NCBI RefSeq assembly: GCF_020171845.1
Contig: NZ_JAIVAM010000006.1
Location: 1 to 64,000 of the forward strand
Source: Cytobacillus kochii
GTDB lineage: Bacteria > Bacillota > Bacilli > Bacillales > Cytobacillaceae
Reading direction: 5' to 3'
DNA length: 64,000 nucleotides
Shown here: positions 54,493-62,814 of the stretch, in pieces
Position numbering within the stretch: position 1 is the first letter of the stretch
Layout: each line of letters starts with the position of its first letter
Notes under the pieces: model-generated
What the model was told of the DNA's origin: nothing
Databases searched by the model: none
Seen by the model: only the letters and a program-made list of their open reading frames with translations
Made by a program: the position numbers and the translations under genes

Positions 54493-55275
54493 ATGAAGAA
54501 GATTATAATAAATAAGACAAACCTAACGGATCTAGCAAATCTATCTATTGGAAGAAGAGTACGTTATATTCGCGAACATCTTCAAGACGAGTGCGGGAAT
54601 TCCTTTAGTGGAAAAAGCGTAGCAAATCGAATTCAGTTATTTTCTCAATCTACCTTAACAACGATTGAAAGAGATAAAACGAAAGATATTCCATCTAAGG
54701 TTTTATACGCCATTGCCAAGGACTTTGGGGCAGACTTATACATGTTTTTTGATGACTTTTATATAAATAGAAGCCTTGAATCAGTTGTCTTAATTCCACC
54801 TTTATATAACAAAGATGATCCTGCTAAGGAAACTAAGGATGATAGTGAACTCCTTAAAACTCAAATGGCTATAGAAACTAATCCACTACTTGAAAACGAA
54901 TACACAATAAAAACGACGGTTAGTAAAGTAGCTTCTAACGAAGATGAACAAATAACGTTTATTTTTAAGAGTAGAGTAAAATATACCGAACAACATTTAT
55001 TTTACTTGCTCTCCCATATTATTAATCAAATTAATACGATAGATGTAACTATCGAACCAGAACTTGCCGATAGTAATAATCAACTAGATTCCATAAGACT
55101 AGCTAAAGATTATATTCAATATGGGAAAACTTCCTTACATGCATTTCCATGGTATTCAAACAAAGGCAAGTTAGGATTAGATAACAAAGCCTTTGAACAA
55201 GCAGTTAAATATACAAATATGTTATCTAATAATCTCAAACACTATCTGGAAGAAAGGGAAGATAAAAATGACTAA
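54493..55275 (+). CDS. XRE-family regulator coupled to the recombinase
   Basis: A 260-residue protein. An N-terminal XRE-type helix-turn-helix lies at about 18-85 (IGRRVRYIREHL ... SGKSVANRIQLFSQSTLTTIERDKTKDIPSKVLYAIAKDFGADLYMFF), followed by a variable C-terminus. AGGAAG precedes the ATG, with an AT-rich promoter region between it and the divergent small gene. Its stop codon overlaps the recombinase start by 8 bp (ATGACTAA), so both are translated together. It probably controls excision and the divergent replication genes. Confidence 0.8.
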   Translation: MKKIIINKTNLTDLANLSIGRRVRYIREHLQDECGNSFSGKSVANRIQLFSQSTLTTIERDKTKDIPSKVLYAIAKDFGADLYMFFDDFYINRSLESVVLIPPLYNKDDPAKETKDDSELLKTQMAIETNPLLENEYTIKTTVSKVASNEDEQITFIFKSRVKYTEQHLFYLLSHIINQINTIDVTIEPELADSNNQLDSIRLAKDYIQYGKTSLHAFPWYSNKGKLGLDNKAFEQAVKYTNMLSNNLKHYLEEREDKND

Positions 55276-57133
55276 TCCAACTAAAGCTGCACTATATGCA
55301 CGCGTTAGTACAGAGGAACAAGCCACAGAAGGATATAGCATTAAAGCTCAAATTGGGGAAATAGAAAACTATGCTAAGAATAACAACATGGAGATTGTTG
55401 CGAGATATGTTGACGAAGGTGTAAGTGGAAAAAGTATATCTGGAAGACCCAAGATGAAACAAATGCTAAAGGATATTGATGCCAATCTTTTTAATACTAT
55501 CATAGTGTATAAGATTGATCGTATTTCACGTAAATCAAAAGATTCCATGGAAATTGCAGAGCGATGCGAACAGGCTAATATTAGCTTAATAAGTCTTAGG
55601 GAGAATTTTGACTATGCAACCCCTATGGGAAAAATGGTATTTCAGATGATGAGCAATATTTCAGAATTTGAAAGGAATGTTATTGTAGAACGCGCCAAAA
55701 TGGGCATGATACAACGTGCTAAGGAAGGGTACTACAATGGAGGTAGAGTTCTCGGATACGATAGCATCAATAAAGAGTTAGTCATTAACGAAGAAGAAGC
55801 TCATGTAATCCACTTAATTTTTGATTACGCTGAACAAGACCTAGGTTACAAGGCAATTGTATCCCGTATAAATACCATGGGCTATAAAACAAAACGAGGA
55901 AAACCTTTTTCCATTAATACCATTAAACAAATCCTAGACAATCCAATTTACATAGGAAAAATTCGTTTTAATATGTATGAAAATTGGGCTGAGAAACACC
56001 GTAAAGGAAAGAACGAGGAATATATTTTAGTCGATGGGAAACATGAAGCCATCATCAAACAGGAGCAATGGGATCGTGTACAGCAATTTCGTAAAAAACG
56101 TTCTGTAAAGCCTTCACGATCTAATAAACCATATATATTAAATGGTCTGGTTCGCTGTCCAAAATGTGGATCTGGAATGGTATCGGCATCATCTAAAGGA
56201 TCAAAAGGTAAGAGGTATCGTTACTACGTATGTGGACAATTCCACAATAAAGGTAGCAAAGCATGTAGTGCACATTCCATACGTGCAGATCTTGCGGAGC
56301 AGCAGGTGATGGAAGAATTGAAACGTATTGTATCTGAACCATATGTATTAAATCAAATTATTAATAATGTTAATGAGCAGCGTAGTGAAGCAAAGACTCC
56401 AATCAATGAGGAAATTAAAGTGCTTCAATCTAAGCTAAATAAGGTAGAAGTACGGATTAACAATATAACGGAGCAATTAATGGACGCCCCTTCATTAGTA
56501 GCCATTTTTAAACCGAAGCTAAAAGGACTTACCGATGAACAACAGGATTTTCAAAACAGGCTTGAAGCATTAAATAGTGAATTAGGAGAATGTGATACAA
56601 CGCCTATAGATGCACAGGCACTTCATCACCTTTTAAGTAACTTTGAGAAAGTAATGAAGGATGCTGATCCTGAAAGACATAAGGCATTACTCCGCTTTAT
56701 CATAAAGAATATACAGATTAGTAAAGAGGCACCTCGAGGAATTGGAAGACATATTGAGAAGATAAATCTACACTTTGATTTTACAATGGAAGGATTAGAG
56801 GAACACTCGTTGGAGTTATTAGATGCTGTTGGTATGGATTATATCGAGCCTGTGGAAAGTTGGATGTTGGAAAATAAGGATGGTAAAATGTTGAGCGAAA
56901 TGATGGATTCGCTTAATATTTTACCCTTAAAAGATGTACGGTTCCCCCCGATTAATCCGAAACCCCCGATAAACCTGCTCCAACAACAACAATCTCATCA
57001 CCTGATGCGGAAACGTCATCTTCGAAAAACTCAATGCCAGATCACTCCGACTCTCCACTTCCTTACTAGTACCAAGCGACCCACCAATAACAAAAGCAAT
57101 TTTACTCTTACCATAGGTAGCGAGGTCGTCTAG
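55268..57133 (+). CDS. Large serine recombinase (integrase/excisionase) of the element
   Basis: About 621 residues in the integrated state. The N-terminal resolvase domain carries the nucleophile in [18 protein letters not shown] (Ser15), with [11 protein letters not shown] and [19 protein letters not shown]. The recombinase domain follows ([22 protein letters not shown]), then a zinc ribbon (CPKCGSG ... YVCG ... CSAHSI) and a coiled coil. ATG at 55268, not the earlier frame start, is the normal family start. attP lies in its last codons. After crossover the final 63 codons, from TC at 56943, are chromosomal DNA antisense to rlmH. In the excised circle the frame would read VRFTVPVCRVK-stop. 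It is a cousin of Ccr. Confidence 0.94.
   Translation: MTNPTKAALYARVSTEEQATEGYSIKAQIGEIENYAKNNNMEIVARYVDEGVSGKSISGRPKMKQMLKDIDANLFNTIIVYKIDRISRKSKDSMEIAERCEQANISLISLRENFDYATPMGKMVFQMMSNISEFERNVIVERAKMGMIQRAKEGYYNGGRVLGYDSINKELVINEEEAHVIHLIFDYAEQDLGYKAIVSRINTMGYKTKRGKPFSINTIKQILDNPIYIGKIRFNMYENWAEKHRKGKNEEYILVDGKHEAIIKQEQWDRVQQFRKKRSVKPSRSNKPYILNGLVRCPKCGSGMVSASSKGSKGKRYRYYVCGQFHNKGSKACSAHSIRADLAEQQVMEELKRIVSEPYVLNQIINNVNEQRSEAKTPINEEIKVLQSKLNKVEVRINNITEQLMDAPSLVAIFKPKLKGLTDEQQDFQNRLEALNSELGECDTTPIDAQALHHLLSNFEKVMKDADPERHKALLRFIIKNIQISKEAPRGIGRHIEKINLHFDFTMEGLEEHSLELLDAVGMDYIEPVESWMLENKDGKMLSEMMDSLNILPLKDVRFPPINPKPPINLLQQQQSHHLMRKRHLRKTQCQITPTLHFLTSTKRPTNNKSNFTLTIGSEVV
56915..56960. other. attL: Right attachment site: element joined to chromosomal rlmH
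   Basis: AATATTTTACCCTTAAAAG, ending in TACGGT and the inferred TC crossover (56943-56944), is the left arm of attP. From there on the DNA is the chromosomal rlmH body (CCCCCCGATTAATCCG). It is shared by the recombinase gene (plus strand) and rlmH (minus strand). Confidence 0.92.
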
Positions 57134-57406
57134 TTTCTTTGCGAGTTGTTCGGAGGTGAGCATGTTGCCTTGGATTTCTAGGGTGATGACGAAGGTGTCT
57201 GGGGCGATGTGGGCGAGTATGCGGTCGCCTTCTTTGCGTTTGACTTCTTCCATTTCGGCTGCGCTCATGGATTCTGGGGCTTTTTCGTCTGGTACTTCGA
57301 TTAGGGTTAGTTTGGCGTAGGCGCTTAAGCGTTTTTTATATTCGTCGATGCCTTGTTTTAAGTATTTTTCTTTTAGTTTGCCAACGGATACGATTGTGAT
57401 GTTCAT
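56927..57406 (-). CDS. rlmH: Chromosomal RlmH with C-terminal tail altered by insertion
   Basis: A 159-residue 23S rRNA pseudouridine-1915 N3-methyltransferase (SPOUT fold; old name yydA/orfX). It shows [40 protein letters not shown] loop [45 protein letters not shown]. The expected ending is His-Lys-stop, as the displaced piece at 26811-26828 shows, but here element DNA supplies Ile-Phe-stop (ATC TTT TAA). The C-terminal tail lies at the composite active site in known RlmH structures, so activity may be impaired. The gene is divergent from the sigma-factor operon and overlaps the recombinase gene antisense by about 207 bp. Confidence 0.95.
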   Translation of the reverse strand: MNITIVSVGKLKEKYLKQGIDEYKKRLSAYAKLTLIEVPDEKAPESMSAAEMEEVKRKEGDRILAHIAPDTFVITLEIQGNMLTSEQLAKKLDDLATYGKSKIAFVIGGSLGTSKEVESRSDLALSFSKMTFPHQVMRLLLLEQVYRGFRINRGEPYIF

Positions 57407-57581
57407 ACTGGGCCTTCCTTCCGTGCTGTTTTTTCTTCCCCTAGTTTACCATAAAGTGTGCTGACTTATTGATGGTCCTCTTTATTGTCTGAAAAATTTT
57501 TCCTTCTTTTTGCAACTTTTCCATGCCTTTTAGCATCTATGTATTATACTCGATTTTACCAGGAGAGGAGGGGCGGTATTT

Positions 57582-58127
57582 TTGCATCTTGTTGAGCGTT
57601 TGAAACAGAAAGAAGAAGAGGCGTATTTAGAAGTGATGGCTGCGTATGGGGATTATCTGCTACGTACCGCTTTCTTGCTTTTGAAGGATTATCAGTTGGC
57701 AGAAGAGGCGGTTCAGGATACGTTTGTGATCGCTTTTCAAAAGATAGATCAGCTTGAGGATGAGGAGAAATTGAAAAGTTGGTTAACGACCATTCTTCTT
57801 AATCGCTGCCGCTCCCAGATGAGGAAATCGCGTTGGAAAGTGCTGCTTGCCCCTCTTGATTTGATTGAGAGAACAAAAGCAGACAGTCAGACATTGAATC
57901 CTGAAAATGCTCTGCTATTTTCTGAATTGCATGAGAGCATCAGCACTAGCATTCAACAATTAGACTATAAATATCGTGAAGTCATTACATTATTTTACTT
58001 TAACGAAATGAAGATTAAAGACATCGCCTTATTTACGAAAACCAATGAGAACACAGTCAAATCCAAGTTAAAGCGAGCACGACTGCTTTTAAAAGAAATT
58101 CTTCCTGAAGGGAGTATCGGCATATGA
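57582..58127 (+). CDS. ECF-type RNA polymerase sigma factor
   Basis: A 181-residue sigma-70 family protein of the extracytoplasmic-function class. Region 2 is at about 25-85 (LLRTAFLLLKDYQLAEEAVQDTFVIAFQKIDQLEDEEKLKSWLTTILLNRCRSQMRKSR); region 4 is near 125-175 (LDYKYREVITLFYFNEMKIKDIALFTKTNENTVKSKLKRARLLL). The start is TTG at 57582, behind GGAGAGGAGGGG. The ATGA overlap with the next gene shows coupling to its anti-sigma factor. This operon sits between rlmH and the htrA side of the wal region. Confidence 0.92.
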   Translation: MHLVERLKQKEEEAYLEVMAAYGDYLLRTAFLLLKDYQLAEEAVQDTFVIAFQKIDQLEDEEKLKSWLTTILLNRCRSQMRKSRWKVLLAPLDLIERTKADSQTLNPENALLFSELHESISTSIQQLDYKYREVITLFYFNEMKIKDIALFTKTNENTVKSKLKRARLLLKEILPEGSIGI

Positions 58128-58426
58128 AAAAACAACTCGATAAGGAGTTAGAACACCTTCGTTTCACCAAGCAAAGAAATGTAATGGACCGAATGGGCAA
58201 ACCAACGTGGAAACAAAGATTGAACTCCCTTTGGCATAAGGAGATTGAGATTCCCCTCCTTCCGGTTGCAGCTTTTGGGATGATGATTGTATTGCTGTCT
58301 GGTTTAACTTTTGCCGGCAACGAGATTAGTTACACGACGAGGGAAAACAATGAGACGATTAAAATCGGTGGCAACGTGTATTGGAAAGAAGATTTTGAAA
58401 AGCTGGTTAAGAAATATGAAAATTAA
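58124..58426 (+). CDS. Membrane anti-sigma factor (probable)
   Basis: A 100-residue protein with a cytoplasmic N-terminus (KKQLDKELEHLRFTKQRNVMDRMGKPTWKQRLNSLWHKEIEIPL), one membrane helix (VAAFGMMIVLLSGLTFAG, about 45-63) and a short outside part. The FTxxxxxxVMDR-type N-terminal motif is common in anti-sigma factors of Bacillus ECF operons. The 4-bp overlap with the sigma gene supports partnership. An 11-bp overlap links it to the next gene. Confidence 0.8.
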   Translation: MKKQLDKELEHLRFTKQRNVMDRMGKPTWKQRLNSLWHKEIEIPLLPVAAFGMMIVLLSGLTFAGNEISYTTRENNETIKIGGNVYWKEDFEKLVKKYEN

Positions 58427-60062
58427 ACTACAAGTGAAGCAGCTCGTCTATCTGGTTGTTGCCTTTCTTCTACTTATTGCTACGATGATTTTTTTGATTA
58501 TCCCACAATGGAATATTTATAATGCGAAAAAACAAGCTGACCAAGGATATTCTGAGGCTAAGGTTGCCTTACTGCAAATACTTGAAGATGATACAGTTTT
58601 TGAGACGCAAAAATGGAACATCATTCAAGAATATATGCTCATACAACCAGTTGAGCGGTTTAATGTCTTTGCTGGTGCTTCTTTTTCACAGGTGCAATTA
58701 GATCATTCAAAAATCATAAACTTTACTTGGAAAGAAAAATTACCTTATCTGAAGCAATATGTAAAAGAAGGACCTCTTGATGATTACTTCGTTCTAGCCG
58801 TCAAACAGCTTACGTCCTATTATGAAGGGATGAATCAGTCCGATCTTGCTAAACAGACTTTGGATCAAGCGTCAGAACGTGCCGCTAGCTCCTATAGTCT
58901 CTATTATAATGATCTACAACTAGAACGGGTCGACTTTGCGATTAACCACAAAGAATATACAGAAGCAAACCAACTGTTAGAGACATTTGATGAAAAACTG
59001 GAGAAAGGCGATTATTATTGGCACGCTAAAATCGGGCAAAGACAAGTAGAAATCGCGATGAAACAGGGGAAGTTGCAAGAAGCTCGTGAACAAGTGAATG
59101 TCATTTTAAATGAATATAAACAAGCTGAAGAGAATGATGACACAATAGAATCGGAGTATACTACTGACGTATACGAGTCATTGGTATCACTTAAGGATCG
59201 AATAGAAAGTAGCATCAATAACCCGACTACTAGTACCGTAAAAGGTAGAATTATGTATAGTGACGGCAAACCTGCGGCCAATGTTGGGGTTATTTTGCGA
59301 AATGAATCAGACATTCATTATGGCGCTCTTGGGGACGAACGTTATTTTACGACGACAGATAAAGATGGCTTTTATGAATGGAACTTTGTTGAATCAGGAC
59401 GTTATCAAGTGATTCTTGGGTTTTCTTTCGATCAGATTGATGGATGGACGTATCCTTCTACGATGGATGATTGGCTAACAGCTGGCGATCAGCTTGAAGT
59501 CACGAAGGATATCACGCTTCGTCCGTTAATTGAGATTAATTCACCTGTTAATCAGAAAAAAATCACAACGGACACGGTGCATTTTTCTTGGGAACCGGTA
59601 AAGGGGGCTGCCTATTATCAACTACATCTCGCTGTCGATATAGATAATGGATCTGGTTCGATAAGTAGCCCCTTTCGCTCTCATATTGGAACTAACAAAA
59701 TAGATGTACCGATTGAAGACTTATATGACCATAGCGTGGGACTCTCTATGTCAGGTGATGAGCCAAATTCAGTTGATCCTATTACATTACTCGCTTTCAC
59801 CAACCCAAACAACCGCTTTTCTTGGTCTGTTGACGCTTTCGATGAAAATGATGAATTACTGACGAGAAGCAACGGCTACCGCTTAGGTAATGATACGATC
59901 GGTCATCTTCCCTTTTTTTACTTAAAAACGAGAACACTAACTGAAGCCGACCAACTTTTGTTAGATAAGAAATTTACTGAGGCATTAGAGGCATATAAGG
60001 TAAATCCCGAGGATAAACATAGCGAACGAATGATCAAACGATTAGAGGAATTAAATGAATGA
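58416..60062 (+). CDS. Membrane-anchored protein with carboxypeptidase-regulatory-like domain
   Basis: About 548 residues. One N-terminal membrane helix (LVYLVVAFLLLIATMIFLIIP) is followed by a long extracytoplasmic part with helical repeat character (tetratricopeptide-like) up to about 250. A carboxypeptidase regulatory-like Ig fold follows near 265-370 (VKGRIMYSDGKPAANVGVILRNESD ... TTDKDGFYEWNFVESGRYQVIL), then a fibronectin-like segment (VHFSWEPVKGAAYYQLHLAV). It probably acts as sensor or effector of the ECF sigma operon. The ATG at 58416 is chosen because it opens the signal helix and overlaps the anti-sigma stop. Confidence 0.7.
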   Translation: MKIKLQVKQLVYLVVAFLLLIATMIFLIIPQWNIYNAKKQADQGYSEAKVALLQILEDDTVFETQKWNIIQEYMLIQPVERFNVFAGASFSQVQLDHSKIINFTWKEKLPYLKQYVKEGPLDDYFVLAVKQLTSYYEGMNQSDLAKQTLDQASERAASSYSLYYNDLQLERVDFAINHKEYTEANQLLETFDEKLEKGDYYWHAKIGQRQVEIAMKQGKLQEAREQVNVILNEYKQAEENDDTIESEYTTDVYESLVSLKDRIESSINNPTTSTVKGRIMYSDGKPAANVGVILRNESDIHYGALGDERYFTTTDKDGFYEWNFVESGRYQVILGFSFDQIDGWTYPSTMDDWLTAGDQLEVTKDITLRPLIEINSPVNQKKITTDTVHFSWEPVKGAAYYQLHLAVDIDNGSGSISSPFRSHIGTNKIDVPIEDLYDHSVGLSMSGDEPNSVDPITLLAFTNPNNRFSWSVDAFDENDELLTRSNGYRLGNDTIGHLPFFYLKTRTLTEADQLLLDKKFTEALEAYKVNPEDKHSERMIKRLEELNE

Positions 60063-60067
60063 ATAAC

Positions 60068-60093
60068 AAAAGCACCTGTTAGAAGGTGCTTTT
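60068..60093 (+). terminator. Terminator of the ECF operon
   Basis: AAAGCACCT / AGGTGCTTT stem with a short loop and a T-rich tail right after the last gene of the operon. Confidence 0.85.
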
Positions 60094-60109
60094 ATCTGCT
60101 TCTTAAAAG

Positions 60110-60400
60110 ATATACACAGCTCATCCTCACACCATAAACAGAATATCCACAGAAGTTATCCACATATCCACATTTTCTATCCACATCTTGTATGGGATTA
60201 TTTGTTCGCCACCATATATATGGCTGGGTTGGGGCAAAATTCACAGGTTGTTGATAAGTTTTCTTCTGGTGCACATTTTGTTAACACTGGGAAGGTTTCG
60301 TGTTCGTCTACAATGGTATCGATGGCGATATCAATATGTTCTTCGCAGCTATAAATCATCTTCGGTGCCTCCTCATTTATCTATTTATAATTTATCCACA
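60110..60400. promoter_or_regulatory. DnaA-box cluster
   Basis: Six 9-mers match or nearly match the DnaA box TTATNCACA on the plus strand: ATATACACA (60110), ATATCCACA (60143), TTATCCACA (60156, perfect), ATATCCACA (60164), CTATCCACA (60177) and TTATCCACA (60392, perfect). B. subtilis is known to hold an oriC-proximal DnaA-box cluster at yydA (rlmH) that influences replication initiation, so the position is conserved. Confidence 0.8.
60198..60359 (-). CDS. CxxH/CxxC small protein
   Basis: A 53-residue protein missed by longer-frame searches: MIYSCEEHIDIAIDTIVDEH, then TFPVLTKCAPEENLSTTCEFCPNPAIYMVANK. The CEEH and CEFC pairs form a probable zinc or metal site. This short family is a typical neighbour of rlmH and htrA in Bacillus genomes. 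GAGGAGG stands before the ATG. It lies between htrA and the DnaA boxes, followed downstream by the inserted ECF operon. Confidence 0.85.
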   Translation of the reverse strand: MIYSCEEHIDIAIDTIVDEHETFPVLTKCAPEENLSTTCEFCPNPAIYMVANK

Positions 60401-60426
60401 ACTCATCTTATCAAAACTTAAAAAAA

Positions 60427-60453
60427 CAGGAAAGTGATGCCTTCACTTTCCTG
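60427..60453 (-). terminator. Terminator of htrA
   Basis: CAGGAAAGTGA / TCACTTTCCTG stem with a five-base loop, followed on the minus strand by six T. Confidence 0.88.
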
Positions 60454-60462
60454 TGGATGAAT

Positions 60463-61680
60463 TTAGAATGTATTCTCGGTTTTTAATGCCATGGTTGTTT
60501 CTGCTAATTTACCTTCGCGATAATACTTCACCTTCATCTCATCTCCTACGTCCTGACCATATAAATGGTGGCGTAAATCTAAGACATCGGTAATTTCTTC
60601 GCCATCTAGCTCAACAATGACATCCATTTCTTTCAGTCCTGCTTCTGCAGCTGGACCATTTGGCTCGACTCCGCTCACAACTACACCATTTTCTACATCT
60701 TTCGGAAGTTTTAACGCTTCTTCTTGATAATAGGCAGGGATATCACTTACTGAAGCGATTTGTACGCCCATATATGGTCTTCTCACTTCACCATGCTGTT
60801 CTAAGTCACTGATGACCGTTTGCGCAAAATTAATCGGAATGGCAAGCCCAATGCCTTCCACAGAGGATTCAGCAATTTTCATCGAGTTAATGCCGATGAC
60901 TTGTCCGCTAATATTGACGAGTGCCCCACCGCTATTTCCTGGGTTAATGGCTGCATCTGTTTGTAGGACTTCAGCATTCCAATCGACTGTACCGTTTTGA
61001 TCGATATCGACTGGTACGGTCCGATTTAAGCCGGAAATAATCCCTTTAGTGACTGAGCCTTCAAATTGACCGAGTGGATTTCCGATAGCAATCGCAGGCT
61101 CACCAATTGATAGAGCGTCGGAATCACCAAATTCTGCGACATCCTCTACAATCGAGCCATCTATTTCAAGTACAGCTAGGTCTGTCCATACGTCGGATCC
61201 TACGAGCTCAGCAGCAATTTTCTCACCATTGAAGAGATTGACTTCAAGCCTCTCCGCACCGTCGACGACATGGTGATTCGTCACGATAAAGGCATGGTCC
61301 CCCTCTTTCTTATAAATGACACCAGAGCCAGAGCCTGCTTCTACTCCTTGTGTGCTTTCACCATTTTGACCATTCGACCACATGCCTGCCGATTGGATGT
61401 TGGAGATGCTAACAACCGCTCCTCTTGCCTTTTCGACTGCTGATGTGATTTCTGTTTCCACATCTACCGATACTTTTTTCGTTTCTACTTGGCTGTTTTC
61501 ATCTGTGTTTGATAAGCCTAATGTTTCTCCCCCATTAGAGCCCCCGTTCATTTGGGGAACAACGAATAAAACGAGCAATGCACCGATAATGACACCGACA
61601 AGACTAGAGAATATGTAACCTGCTTTACTTCCCTTTTTGGTGCGTCCCTCACGATTATAATGATCATCATAATAGCCCAT
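60463..61680 (-). CDS. htrA: HtrA-family membrane serine protease (YycK/HtrC)
   Basis: About 405 residues. Cytoplasmic start (MGYYDDHYNREGRTKKGSK), one membrane helix (AGYIFSSLVGVIIGALLVLFVVP), then a trypsin-like domain with catalytic His in IVTNHHVVDGAERLEV, Asp in DVWTDLAVLEID, and Ser in INPGNSGGALVNISGQVIG. A C-terminal PDZ domain follows (VVVSGVEPNGPAAEAGLKEMDVI). It degrades damaged envelope proteins. The long frame opens at 61881, but GAAAGGGTTGG before the ATG at 61680 decides the start. It lies after yycJ in the wal cluster, but a terminator between them suggests its own promoter. Confidence 0.95.
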   Translation of the reverse strand: MGYYDDHYNREGRTKKGSKAGYIFSSLVGVIIGALLVLFVVPQMNGGSNGGETLGLSNTDENSQVETKKVSVDVETEITSAVEKARGAVVSISNIQSAGMWSNGQNGESTQGVEAGSGSGVIYKKEGDHAFIVTNHHVVDGAERLEVNLFNGEKIAAELVGSDVWTDLAVLEIDGSIVEDVAEFGDSDALSIGEPAIAIGNPLGQFEGSVTKGIISGLNRTVPVDIDQNGTVDWNAEVLQTDAAINPGNSGGALVNISGQVIGINSMKIAESSVEGIGLAIPINFAQTVISDLEQHGEVRRPYMGVQIASVSDIPAYYQEEALKLPKDVENGVVVSGVEPNGPAAEAGLKEMDVIVELDGEEITDVLDLRHHLYGQDVGDEMKVKYYREGKLAETTMALKTENTF

Positions 61681-62010
61681 TACACAACCAACCCTTTCAT
61701 ACCATTTTCTTTTTTTAAGATATATCCTTCTATTTTTATAAAAAATGAGGTCTCTTTTTTCCCTAGTGTTATCATAACTCTTCTTCATTAGAAACATACT
61801 AGGAATGAGAAAGATTACCTGATGAAACGTGTAGAGGCTTACTCCGCTACTATTATTATACGCATAGATGAAAAAAGACAAATACTAAAATGCATAAGAC
61901 AAGAAAATCTTACGAATTTGTTCATACTTTCTTTCTCATTTGGTAAAAAGCGCAAAAAAGGAAGGGGTAGCATCTAAGCCTCCCCTTCCTTCTACCCATT
62001 ATTTCTTGCC
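61681..62010. other. Intergenic region between yycJ and htrA
   Basis: 330 bp without a credible gene. It contains the yycJ terminator (61958-61991) and AT-rich DNA that should carry the htrA promoter. I could not single out a specific stress-response operator. Confidence 0.6.
61958..61991 (-). terminator. Terminator of the walRK/yycHIJ operon
   Basis: AAGGAAGGGG / CCCCTTCCTT stem with a 13-14-base loop, followed by six T on the minus strand, just after yycJ. Confidence 0.85.
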
Positions 62011-62805
62011 TTAAACAGCTGTTAAAGCTGTAGGTTTTTTCGGATCTGTATCAAAGAGCTGGAATCGCTCTCCGACGCGTATGCCTTTTGTTTCAAGTGT
62101 TTGGGCGACAGCCATGCGTGCCAAGTCCTTCATATTATTATCTTGACTTAGGTGGGCAAGATAAAAGCCTTTCGTGCGATCACCGGCCACTTCGCTCATC
62201 GCAATCGCCGCGTCTTCATTGGAGACATGGCCGACATCGCTTAAAATCCGACGTTTAATATTCCATGGGTAACGTCCCATTCTTAACATTTGCACGTCAT
62301 GATTACTTTCAAATACATAGGCATCGGCGTTTGAAATAAGTCCCTTCATGCGATCACTTACATACCCCGTATCTGTGATGAGCACAAGTTTCTTCTCGCC
62401 TTGATGAAAAACGTAAAACATCGGTTCGGCTGCATCATGTGAGACGCCGAATGATTGAATATCGAGGTCGCCGAAGGTTTTTACGGTTTCCATATCAAAG
62501 GTGAATTTCTGCTCTGTTGGGACTTGTCCAATTAACGGAGACATCGCCTGCCATGTTTTTTCATTGGCATAGATCGGGAGCCCATATTTCCTTGCCACAA
62601 TACCGACACCTTTTATATGGTCACTATGCTCGTGTGTCACAAGTATCCCGTCTAAACGACTCATATCACGATCAATTTCTTTAAATAATGCTTCCATTTG
62701 CTTGCCACTGAGGCCAGCATCCACTAAAAAGGAGTGGGTGTTGGTCTCTACAAAAATGGCATTCCCCGTACTGCCGCTCGCGAGAACGCTAAATTGAAAA
62801 GACAT
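62011..62805 (-). CDS. yycJ: Metallo-beta-lactamase fold exonuclease YycJ/WalJ
   Basis: A 264-residue MBL-fold hydrolase. The hallmark is [19 protein letters not shown] (HxHxDH, about 57-62); [13 protein letters not shown] supplies the second Asp, and [16 protein letters not shown] is near the start. YycJ homologues are 5'-to-3' double-strand DNA exonucleases linked to DNA repair. The gene is part of the wal operon, 9 bp after yycI, as in other Firmicutes. Confidence 0.95.
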   Translation of the reverse strand: MSFQFSVLASGSTGNAIFVETNTHSFLVDAGLSGKQMEALFKEIDRDMSRLDGILVTHEHSDHIKGVGIVARKYGLPIYANEKTWQAMSPLIGQVPTEQKFTFDMETVKTFGDLDIQSFGVSHDAAEPMFYVFHQGEKKLVLITDTGYVSDRMKGLISNADAYVFESNHDVQMLRMGRYPWNIKRRILSDVGHVSNEDAAIAMSEVAGDRTKGFYLAHLSQDNNMKDLARMAVAQTLETKGIRVGERFQLFDTDPKKPTALTAV

Positions 62806-62814
62806 AGGTTTCTC

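Larger units (their letters stand above)
26827..56944. mobile_element. 30.1-kb rlmH-integrated defence element with a large serine recombinase
   Basis: Boundaries come from two matching junctions. The left one carries the lost end of rlmH (EPYHK-stop); the right one joins element DNA to the body of chromosomal rlmH, which now ends EPYIF-stop. Joining the inner flanks rebuilds attP: ...TTTTACCC-16 bp-TC-16 bp-GGGTAAAA... with inner arms GTACGGT / ACCGTAC. The two 28-bp half-sites agree as inverted repeats at 22 positions. The core module (recombinase, XRE regulator, replication initiator, RadC, spare rlmH) is at the right end. The cargo is an AbiA-like system, a BREX system and accessory nucleases. 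Base composition is more AT-rich than the chromosomal block to the right. The plan resembles staphylococcal SCC elements. Confidence 0.93.

Noticed and set aside
60188..60421. 77-residue plus-strand frame
   Set aside because: Antisense of the CxxH/CxxC protein gene and DnaA boxes.
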